Source: an uncultured Verrucomicrobiota bacterium (lineage in GTDB: Bacteria; Verrucomicrobiota; Verrucomicrobiia; Limisphaerales; UBA9464). From it: a stretch of 64,000 bases of DNA. Positions within the stretch are counted from its first letter, which is position 1; each line of letters begins with the position of its first letter. The notes beneath the pieces were generated by a model. The model had not been told where the DNA came from. It worked only from the letters and a program-made list of their open reading frames with translations, and ran no database searches. The position numbers and the translations under genes are program-made. Below are positions 26,923 through 36,600 of the stretch, piece after piece. The stretch is from contig CAIVQH010000009.1 of NCBI GenBank assembly GCA_903907995.1, positions 1 through 64,000 on the forward strand. The letters are read 5' to 3'.

Positions 26923-29424
26923 ATGCGCAATCCCTCCGCTGATCCTTCACCGCCCTTGCCACTCCAGCAGCGGTCCGTGGCGGGAAGGGCCGTCATGGCC
27001 TTCCTGTTGTTTTTTGGCCTCGCCGTTTCCGTTCGGGCTCAGTGGGTCACCCAGACCATCAAGCTCGTCCCCGGCTACAACCCCGTGTTCCTCCAGGTCG
27101 CGCCGGCCGATCCGGCTTGCGATTCGCTCTTCAGCACGGTGCCGCAGGTGACGGAGGTCTGGATGTACAACCGCTACCTGCAAACCTCGAGCTTTACGAC
27201 CAATTCGACGCAGGTGGCCGTCGGCCAGGACCACTGGCTCACGTGGTATCCTCCCGGCACCGAAAAGAAGTTTTTGGCCACCCTGGCGCAAATCCGTGGC
27301 GGTCAGTCGTACCTGATCAAGCTGGCTCCCAATTCCCCCACGGTGACGCTGAACGTGAAGGGCATCCCGATCCCGCCGCGGGCCGACTGGATTCCGAACG
27401 ACGTGGTGCTGGCCGGCTTTCCCATCGTGGAAACGGCCCCGGTGAGCTTTTACGATTTCCTCAAGGATTCGCCCCAGGTGTCGGCGCTGCCCGGACAGGA
27501 TTCGGCGATCTTCAACATCAACCCGGCCACGGCCTTTGAAAGCCAGATCCGCAATCCTGAGCTGACGAAGATCGTGCCCGGCCGGGCCTACTGGGCATTT
27601 CTCCAAGGGCACACGCATCATCCCTATCCTTTCGAGGCGCTGGGCGGCACGGAAAACAACGCCATCCAATTCTTGCAGGACAGCCCGATCACCACCCTGA
27701 CGCTGAAGAGCGGCAGCGAGGATGCCCACACACTGCACCTCCGGCTGCTGAACGGGGAAACCGCCCCGACCGACAAGCCGGCCAATGCCGGTACGCCGCC
27801 GGTGGTGGCGCTGCTGCCCCAGGCGGACGGCTCCTTCGCCTTCAAGCGGCTGGCCAACGGCGTGGATGTCACGGTGGGTGGTGGCCAGAGCCTCACGCTC
27901 CGGGTCGGGCTGCTGTTACGGGAGCTGAACCTCGTGTCGGACACCAATTCGACCTACCAGGCCCTGATCGAGGTGACCGAAGCGGCCCATGGCTACCGCC
28001 AACTGGTGCCCGTGGTGGCGGAGGTGCCGGGCAGCAAACTGTACAACCGGCAGGGGAGCCTGATGGCCACTCCCGGCACCAAGCGGACGAGCGACCTGAC
28101 CGATGCGGTGGCCACGGTCGCCCAGAACGCCGGCCTGTGGGTGGGCACCGTCACGCTGAATGCCGTCAACATTCCCGGGTTCGATCCGGCAGCCTTTCCC
28201 GATCCCACGACGCACCCGGTGATTCCCGCCACGCCGGTGAACACCCGGGTGCTGATCCACGTGGATTCCAACGGCGTGTCGCGGCTCCTGCACCAGGTTG
28301 TTTTCGCCGACGTGTCGGACGGCACGAACCGCGTCACCCGCATGTACAGCAGCGTCGCGAGCGTGCCGGCGGGGGCGGCGCTCAAATCACGTCTCAGCGC
28401 GCCGAGCTGGCCGTCCGCGGCCCCCGCGGTGCTGACCGGCAACTTCGGCTTTAGCGTGGCCGGGACCGTCACCACGCCCTACGACGACAAGGTCAATCCC
28501 TTTGTCCACCGCTACCATCCCGATCACAACAACCTCACCGAGGACTATTCCACCAAGCTGCCGGCGGGGGTGGAGTCCTTCGACATTACGCGCAACGTGA
28601 GCTTCTTCTTTGGCGACACCATCCAGACCGGCACGGGCTATTCGCCGTCGGTCCCGGCGGTGAAGTTCACCGGGGCGGCCGGCGAATACGTCAGCGCCTC
28701 GGCCTTTGCCACCACCCCGGCCCTCACGGTGCAGTTCTGGCTGAACATTCCCTCGTTCCAGCAGAACGGCGGCACGCTGGTCCTGCTCACCAATGCCACG
28801 CAGCAGAGCCAGGTGCGCGTCGGCTTCCAGGCCAACACCGGGACGCTGGCCATGACCGTCACCGGCACCAACGGCACCACCGCCCAGGTCGTCACCACCA
28901 ACGCCCTGCCCACCGGCGCCTGGGTGAATGTCACCGCGACCTATGACGGCCTTGCCAGCGGCCAGATCTACGTGAACGGCACCCTGGCCGGGCAGAACTA
29001 TCTGCCCGCGATGCCCTCCGGGTCATGGAGTTCGCTGCTGGCCGGCAATGCGGCCACCACCGGCTCCGGCAGCTTCGTGGGTGAGCTCCATGACGTGGTC
29101 GTCCGCAATGGCGCGACGTCGTATCAGAATGTGCCGCAGCTGATGGTGGTGCCGCAGCTGCAGAACAGCACCGGCATCGTGGTCGAGCTGCTCGGCAGCG
29201 GGGTGACCACCAACGTGCTGAACCTGGGGACGGCCACGGTCACGGTGACCACCCCAAGCCCGCAGCTCATGGACCTGGGATCAGCCCCCAGTGTGCCGCT
29301 CTACACGTCCGGGACCGTCCAGGGGACCTATCAGGAGACGATCTCCGGCCTCCGCCGGCAGGCGATCACCGTGCAGGGTTCCTTCCAGTTTACCCGCGTC
29401 AGCCAGAGCTCCGTCCTTTACTGA
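26923..29424 (+). CDS. Secreted beta-rich protein with inserted LamG-like domain (cluster B counterpart of 10768)
   Basis: 833 residues from ATG 26923; ATG 26995, preceded by GGGAAGGG, is an alternative. Either way a signal peptide (VMAFLLFFGLAVSVRAQW) follows. The mature protein opens QWVTQTIKLVPGYNPVFL, parallel to the QWQKQSMTLKPGWNAVFL of the amber gene. Shared landmarks are VTEVWMYN, NAGLWVGTV, VLIHVD and HRYHPDHNNL (from residue ~530). A concanavalin A/LamG-like module (AVKFTGAAGEYVSAS ... ELHDVVVRNG, ~577-740) sits inside the C-terminal domain and is absent from the cluster A protein. A final strand region (QAITVQGSFQFTRVS) resumes the family. LamG modules often bind carbohydrate or protein surfaces. 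It is the first gene after the IS element and heads cluster B. Confidence 0.82.
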   Translation: MRNPSADPSPPLPLQQRSVAGRAVMAFLLFFGLAVSVRAQWVTQTIKLVPGYNPVFLQVAPADPACDSLFSTVPQVTEVWMYNRYLQTSSFTTNSTQVAVGQDHWLTWYPPGTEKKFLATLAQIRGGQSYLIKLAPNSPTVTLNVKGIPIPPRADWIPNDVVLAGFPIVETAPVSFYDFLKDSPQVSALPGQDSAIFNINPATAFESQIRNPELTKIVPGRAYWAFLQGHTHHPYPFEALGGTENNAIQFLQDSPITTLTLKSGSEDAHTLHLRLLNGETAPTDKPANAGTPPVVALLPQADGSFAFKRLANGVDVTVGGGQSLTLRVGLLLRELNLVSDTNSTYQALIEVTEAAHGYRQLVPVVAEVPGSKLYNRQGSLMATPGTKRTSDLTDAVATVAQNAGLWVGTVTLNAVNIPGFDPAAFPDPTTHPVIPATPVNTRVLIHVDSNGVSRLLHQVVFADVSDGTNRVTRMYSSVASVPAGAALKSRLSAPSWPSAAPAVLTGNFGFSVAGTVTTPYDDKVNPFVHRYHPDHNNLTEDYSTKLPAGVESFDITRNVSFFFGDTIQTGTGYSPSVPAVKFTGAAGEYVSASAFATTPALTVQFWLNIPSFQQNGGTLVLLTNATQQSQVRVGFQANTGTLAMTVTGTNGTTAQVVTTNALPTGAWVNVTATYDGLASGQIYVNGTLAGQNYLPAMPSGSWSSLLAGNAATTGSGSFVGELHDVVVRNGATSYQNVPQLMVVPQLQNSTGIVVELLGSGVTTNVLNLGTATVTVTTPSPQLMDLGSAPSVPLYTSGTVQGTYQETISGLRRQAITVQGSFQFTRVSQSSVLY

Positions 29425-29461
29425 TTCATCCCGCTTTCCTTTTTCCTCCCTCCGCAAACCT

Positions 29462-30598
29462 ATGAAAACCATCCACGCCCTGCTCGCTGCCCTGTTCTTC
29501 GCCGCCACCGCGGCTTTTGCGGTGAACGACCCGCCCCTGGTGATCAACTACCAGGGCAAGCTGCTGAACAGCTCGGGCAACCAGGTCACCGACGGCACCT
29601 ACACCATCGCCTTCAAGCTGTACGGTTCCACGAGCGGCACGACGCTGCTGTGGGGCAGCTCCTACTCGGTCGTGGTGTCCGGCGGCTTCTTCAACGTGGT
29701 GCTCGGGGAGGGCGGCACCGCCATCGGCGGCGCCCAGACGACCGTCATCGCCACGGCGCTGGGCAGCACCGGCACGCCCTACCTGGGCCTGACCATCCTG
29801 GTGGACAACTCCGGCGCCACGATCAACAACCCGCAGGAGATCACGCCGCGCCTGCGGCTGCTCTCCTCGCCCTACTCTCTCGTCGCGGAGAATGCGAAGA
29901 TCGCCGACACCGCCGCCTACGCGACCAATGCGGGCACCGTCGGCGGCCTCCAGGCGAGCCAGTTCCTCCAGCCGGCCAACAAGGCGTCCACTTCGCTGCA
30001 GGGCGATCTCATCGTGCCGAACCTGGGCGTTGGCGGCGGCCTGACGGTGGCCAACAATGCGACCTTCCAGAGCAATCTGGCCGTCAACGGGACGCTTTCG
30101 GCCGGCGCGACGGTCAACGGCGGTTTCGTGCCCGTGGGCGGCATCATCATGTGGAGCGGTTCGGCCACCGCCGTCCCCGCCGGCTGGCATCTCTGCGACG
30201 GCAGCTCGGGCGCGCCTGATTTGCGGGGCCGGTTCATCGTGGGTGCGGGCGCCAGCGGTTCCTCGTACGTGAACGGAAACAACGGCGGCAACAGCTCACT
30301 GACCCTGGGCGCGAACAACCTGCCCCCGCACCGCCACACGCACCGGGACACGATTTTTGCCGAGAACGGCATCGGCAACACGAGCGTCGGCGGCGATGGC
30401 GCCTACCTGACGGGCGGCACCGGTTGGGACGGGGCGAATTCCTACGCCGGCAGCAAGAGCGGCTATGATACGGACAACCGGCTCTCCTGGGTGCAGCGCT
30501 ATACCGATTTTTCCGGGGGCAACGCCGGGGGCGGTGCCGATGCCATCGACATCCGGCCGCCGTATTACGCCCTGTGCTACATCATCCGGCAGCAATAA
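29462..30598 (+). CDS. Secreted protein with YQG module and phage tail collar domain
   Basis: 378 residues from ATG 29462, which starts a signal peptide (MKTIHALLAALFFAATAAFA); the frame is open upstream but those residues belong to the previous gene. Next comes the YQG module (VINYQGKL ... SSPYSLVAENA), then a linker of short repeats (GLQASQF, QGDLIVPNLGVGG). The C terminus is a tail-collar domain: FVPVGGIIMWSG, AVPAGWHLCDGS, PDLRGRFIVGAG, NNLPPHRHTH and the closing RPPYYALCYIIRQ. Collar domains occur at the distal ends of phage and phage-derived fibres. The gene takes the place that the S74 protein has in cluster A, directly upstream of the giant. Confidence 0.9.
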   Translation: MKTIHALLAALFFAATAAFAVNDPPLVINYQGKLLNSSGNQVTDGTYTIAFKLYGSTSGTTLLWGSSYSVVVSGGFFNVVLGEGGTAIGGAQTTVIATALGSTGTPYLGLTILVDNSGATINNPQEITPRLRLLSSPYSLVAENAKIADTAAYATNAGTVGGLQASQFLQPANKASTSLQGDLIVPNLGVGGGLTVANNATFQSNLAVNGTLSAGATVNGGFVPVGGIIMWSGSATAVPAGWHLCDGSSGAPDLRGRFIVGAGASGSSYVNGNNGGNSSLTLGANNLPPHRHTHRDTIFAENGIGNTSVGGDGAYLTGGTGWDGANSYAGSKSGYDTDNRLSWVQRYTDFSGGNAGGGADAIDIRPPYYALCYIIRQQ

Positions 30599-30621
30599 CT
30601 CCGGCCAACCCCATTCGCCCC

Positions 30622-33600
30622 ATGTTTTTCAGGACAGCCAAGGTCATTTTGGGCCGGTCGCTGGCGCTGCTGCTGCTGGCGGCGCTGCCGGCGGCGGCGG
30701 ATGTGTTTTCCACCACGCCGAGCTTCACCAATCCGGTGCGGCCCGGGATCGCGCAGGCCAGTTCCTCGGCCACCCTGGCGAGCGGGAACAACTATGCCTC
30801 GACGAACCGGCCCACCGAGGCCGGGTCGGCGCGCTTCAAGATTGATTCGTGGACGGCCGGCATGCCCTTTTCCTCGGCCCCGCCCGATTTCAACTTCGGC
30901 GACATCATCACGCCGCCGCCCCTGACCGACCTGACCAAGGCCCCGTCGGTGGTCACCACCAATGGCGCGTTCTACCTGGCCAAGCGCCAGCAGCTCGTCG
31001 CCGCCCAGGCCGGCACCTGCATCGTGGACTGGCCCACGACCAGCGGCACGACCAACCGCGTCACCTATTCCATCGGCGCGCTGCCGAGCGGCCCGGCCTC
31101 GCGCCTTTTCTGGACCGACAACTATACGGCCGGCGCGGTGAACACCAACACCACCGGCCTGCCTGACAACAACGAGTACGCGGTGAGCCTTAGCCACGTG
31201 TACGCCAAGATCCATTACAACGCGGTGATCCCGGACTTTGATCCGGCCGATTCGCAGGACACGCCGGCCGGGCAGGCCGCGCGCTCCACGCTGGCGATCA
31301 CCCAGCTCGGGCTTTCGGCGATCTGGATCGACGGCAACAGCCTGCTGCGGGCGCGCAACCAGAGCGGTTACCTGATCGTGGAGTATTTTGACACCCCATC
31401 ACACGACAACTCCGCCGGTTACGAGATCGTGTATGTCGGCCCGGCGCGGGTGTACCAGTCCTCGGTGGTGCTGGGCGACCGCCTGCTGCCGAGCGAGGGT
31501 GCGACCGTGGCGGCGGGCCTGATCGCCTCGATTTCCAAGGCCAAGGACTATGTGGTCCAATGGTCCACGAGCGGCAGCCATTTCGAGAACAACATCTTCG
31601 CCACCGCCGTCAATTCCGATTCGACCCAGCCCGCTGGCGACCCCAGCAAGACGCAGCTCCTCTGGCAGCGCACCGGCAACCTCGGGATCATCTGGCCCTA
31701 CGAGGCGCATTGGTACGCGATCACCTGGGCGGGCGACGAGTCGGCCCGGCTCTTCGTCTTCGATCCGACGAATCCCGCCGGCAGCCCAGCAATCAGCATC
31801 CCCACGAATTATACGGCCAGCATCGTCTGGTCGGAAAAGAGCGGCACGGTGGCCACGACGGATTCCACGACCTCCACCGTGCAGGCGGTGGGGGAGGGCA
31901 GGGCGCTGCTGCAATATCAGAACAACTTGGACGTGTGGTTTGTCCCCGTGCGCGTGGCCGCCCGGACCAACGGCGCCTACGTCTCCAACCAGGAGGTCTT
32001 CTGGCCCGTCGGCACCCCCTTGCAGCCGGTGGAGAATTCACCCCGCCTGCAGTTCGACGGCGTGGGCAACTACCTCAGCTTTTCCTCCGACCTGCAGCCC
32101 GGCTTCACGACCGAGCTGTGGATCAAGCCCAATGCCGTGACCAACTACCAGACGCTCGCGGCGTTCCTGGACTATCCGCAGCAGGCCACCGTGCAGGCCG
32201 CGCTCACCCTGGCCTCGGGACAGCTCCGGCTGAGCGTGCTCACGGGCGGCACGGTCACGAACGACGTGCCCGTCACCGATGGCGATTTCGAGTCCGCGAC
32301 GGCGGACAGCGCCCATTATGCCTCCAGCATCCCGGGCTGGACGTTTAGCGGCGGCGTCGCGGTCAACGCGAACGGGGCCGGCCCGTTCGCCGACAACGGC
32401 CGTTCGCCGACCGGTGGCAACGTCCTCTCCCTGCAGAATGGCGCTGCGGTCAGCCAGACCATCGCCGGCCTGGTCGCGGGAGAGACCTACACCCTGAGTT
32501 TCAGCTACAACGCCCGCTCCGGACCCCCCCCCCATCTCCGGGTGCAGGCCGATTCGATGACCCTGTTTGACAAGTCCTTCAGCGCCGTGGGCGGCACAGC
32601 GGCCTACAACGCGGCCTCGGTGAGCTTCACCGCCGCAAATTCCTCCACGGTCCTGAGCTTCACCGAGTACAACACCAACAGCGCGGACTGCACCGCGCTC
32701 GTGGACGGCGTGCGGATTTTCCGCACCGGCAGCTCGGTGGTCCTGACCAGCACCAACAGCCTCGCGGCCGGGGTCTGGTCGCACGTGGCGTTCACGAAGT
32801 CCTCCGCGGGCCTGTTCACCCTCTACGTCAACGGCGTCGCCAACGGCAGCGCCACGGCCTCCACCTTCAACGGCATTTCGCCCCAGACCACCACGTATGC
32901 AGAAATCGGCGTCGGCCAGGGGCTGCCCGTCAACGGCGCCGCCCAGACCACCCTGTCGCCGTTTGCCGGTGAAATCCGGGAGGTGCGGCTCTGGTCCGCC
33001 CTGCTGGATGGCGCCACGATTGCGCAAAACATGTCGGCCGCCCTGGTCGGCGGCGAGCAGAACCTCGACCATCTCCTCACGCCCACTTGGCAGGAGACGG
33101 GCACGCCGCTCCAGCCGGACGGCGCGGCGGGCTTTGAGGTCCTCGATCTGGTGACCGGTGAGACCGTCGCCGGCTATGGCACCCCTAACACGGGCGGCCA
33201 GCTTCCCTACACCCTGAGCCAGCGCCTGACGCTGGCCGGAACCGCCAACTACGCCGAGGTCCCGCTGACGTGGAAACACTCGGACGCGCTTTCGGTCGAG
33301 TTCTGGCTGCGGGCCGGCGACGGCAACGCAACGTTTTCCGGCACCGGCACATCGCTGTTGGAGGCGAAGTCCGGCAGCACCTCCACGGTGACGCTGGCCC
33401 TGGCGTCCGGACACCTGACGCTGGCCACCAACGGGGTCCAGGCGAGCACGATCACTCCGGTGTTGAATGAGAATTCCGCCCACCAAGTAGCCCTGATCGC
33501 GGGCGGCGGCACCCTGACCCTGTATCTTGACGGCGTATCGCAGGGCTCCGTGACCCTGCCGGGCAGTAACTCGGATGTCCTCGCGACCGAACTGGTGCTC

Positions 33601-36600
33601 GAGGCGGGCACGGCGACGGGTTCCACGCTGAACGCGGAATTCAGCGACTTCCGCGTCTATGCCGCCACGCGCTCCGCGACGCAGGTCGCCGGGGACTTCT
33701 CCTCGGCGGTGGACTTCACGGACAGCACGCTTGTCCGCTGGTACGACTTCGGCCAGGTCACGCCTTCCACCGCCAACGGCATGGCGGTCCTGCTCGTACC
33801 GGATCTGGCGCGCGGCTATGCGGCCACCTACCACGGTACCGTTGCGCTGGGCAGCACGATCAACCTCGTGCCACCCGCCGAAGTCACCGGCGGCATCGTT
33901 CGCTTGGGCACCGCCTACCATCCGGGCATCTACGCCGCGGAATCGCGGATCATCCCGGTGAATGACACGCCGACCAATTCGCTGATCGAGGTGTGGTGGA
34001 GCAATGCGTTTACCGCGCCCTATCTCGACCAGCCGCTGGGCATCCCGGGCATCGTCACCCGCTACCGCCTCATGGACCCGATCGCGGCCCCGGTGCTGGT
34101 GGTCGCCGGCCAGAAGACCGCCGGCTTCCGCCTGCCCACCACCTGGGCCCAGCCGTCGGTCTATTACCAGAACGACGTGACCGCCGTGGGTTACAACCCC
34201 AACGAGGAGCACGCGCTGATCTTCGGTCCGGCGGCCTACGCGTTGCGCTGGGATCTGAACCAGCCGGCCACCTCGCCGGGGTACATGCTCCTGCAATACA
34301 AGGACACCACGCGCGGCTCGCTCTCCTACCTCCAGCCCGTCCAGGTGGTCCCCACGAACAGCGTCTACCCCAATTTCGACGACACGCTGGTGGTCGGCCA
34401 TGAGCTGCAGTCACCCACGCCGATCATCTACCTGCTGCCGTACAGCCCGTTGTCCGGCCCCGGCACGGATGATCCGCTGCACCGCCTCTTCCAGGACCGC
34501 ACCGGCACCTACTGGGCACAGTCGGCCAGTTCCACCACCCCCGACAGCGTGCCCATGCGCTGGCAGTACCCGCTGGAGCCCGGCTTCTACTGGCCCACCT
34601 CGCTGGGCGCGAAGAATCCCGGCGATTCGGTGCCGTTCGGCAACACGAACAGCGGCCTGACGATCCATTACACCATCAGTTGGCCGACCAACCTGCCGAC
34701 GCTGGCGCTGGGGCAGACACTGTCCAAAGCCATCAACGGCCTTCCGGGGGTGTACGGCCAGAAGTCGGCCGCCATCCTCTTCGACGAGGCCAATTACTCG
34801 GGCAAAACCTCGGCCTTCATCGTGGACCCGACCACCGTTTCCTCCTCCGACCTCGCCAGCACGAACGGAATCGCCACCGCGACCGACGTGGAACTGGGGC
34901 AGGTGTATTTCACGCTGCTGCCGCCGCATCTGCGCGATCGCGTCACCTGGGACCAGACCGCCAAGAAGCTCAATCTGACCGGAGCCGTCGTAGAGCCCAT
35001 CACCGGGGATTCATACGTGCTGCCCGCCTGGCTCGGTTCCCCGTCGGACCCCAACTCCGACTATTCGATTCTCGCGGGCCTCAGTTCCAATCCCAACTGG
35101 CAGGCTGCGGTCGCCGGCCTGCGTCAGCCGGCCAACGTGATCCCGAACGCCGAGGTGCCCTTCAGCTCCATCGTGCTCACCCCGTCGGGCTTCGCAGGTG
35201 GCCACATGACGCTCGGCTTCAACACGCGGACGAACTTCAACCTCACCGGCGATCCCGTGAGCGTGGTGCCCTTCTTCCTGGACACCACGAAGCTCTACAC
35301 GGGCAGCGTCATCGTCCTCTACTCGGACAACAAGTTCGACCAGTATACCACGCTGCGGCACAACGGCGATTTTGGCGGCGACCCGTCGCATTATGAGTTC
35401 GAGTGGCGCTATTCCCCCTCGAACAACGGCCAGGTTCCCACCAGCCCGAATGCGGATCTTTCCGCCTGGCTGCCCTACGGCTCGGCGACGCCCGGCCTCA
35501 GCCGCATCGTCTTCGGCGGGCCCGGCCTGCTCACGCTCGAGGATGTCTATTTCTCCGTCCACTGGCGCTGCATCGCCGCCGGCGCGCCGAACACCAACTG
35601 GAGCAGCTGGACCGATCCGGCGCTCGTGGAGAACTGGCTCACCCGCGCCCTCGACGGCATCAACCCCTTCGACCAGCGCGTCGGCTCGTTGGCCAACAAT
35701 CAGCTCGACCTGACCACCAGCATCCTGTCGCAGGCCGGCAAGCGCTACGTGGGCGCGGTGCCCCTCAACATGGACAACGCGGACAGCTTCGGACTGATCG
35801 AGATCTATGAGACGCTGCTCGCGCAGGCCCGCAACCTGAGCATCGATGCCGGCTACAAGGACGACAACGTCAACTCCTCGCTGCTCGACGCGGCCAGCAA
35901 GCTCAACGAGCTGTACACGATGCTGGGTGACGAGGCCCTGAGCGACGCCAAGGACCCCACGATCGCCTGGGGTACCCGCGATCTGAACGACATCTATTTC
36001 GGTTCCCGCGCCTCGAGCCTCTTCGCCTTCCAGGGCATCGTGCCCACGCTGCTGGAGGAGGAGCTGGCCCTGCTGCGCGGTCTGGACGACACGACCTCGA
36101 CGCCGGTCACCACCTACCCGGTCTATAACCGGCTCTATTGGAACTTCACGAAGGGCATCAACAGCGGCGAGCCCGCCTACGCGCTCAACTACAACATCCC
36201 GAGCGTCACCACCAACTCGGCGGGCAGCATCACCGAGGCGGATGCCGCCCGGCTGTATCCGCAGGGGCATGGCGACGCCTACGGCCATTACCTGACGGCG
36301 CTGATGGAGTACTACCGCCTGCTGGAGAACACGAACTTCACCTGGTACCCGCGTGCCGAGGTCAAGACCATCGGGGGCGTCAACGTCAGTTTCGACTACG
36401 TGGACGAGCGCAAGATGGCCGCCTCGGCCCTGCAGCTCGCGCGCACCTCCGTCGAGATCGTGGACCGCACTTTCCGCCGTGACTACCAGCTCGACCCGTC
36501 CAAGCGCGTGCCGATTTACGTGGACAGCAACACGAACCGCGCGTGGTCGGCCACCGAGTGGGTGGACCGCTCCAGCCAGGGCGCGCTGTACAACTGGATG

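Noticed and set aside
32038-34401. 787-residue minus-strand frame opposite giant B
   Set aside because: Antisense shadow of LamG-coding DNA; no family recognised.
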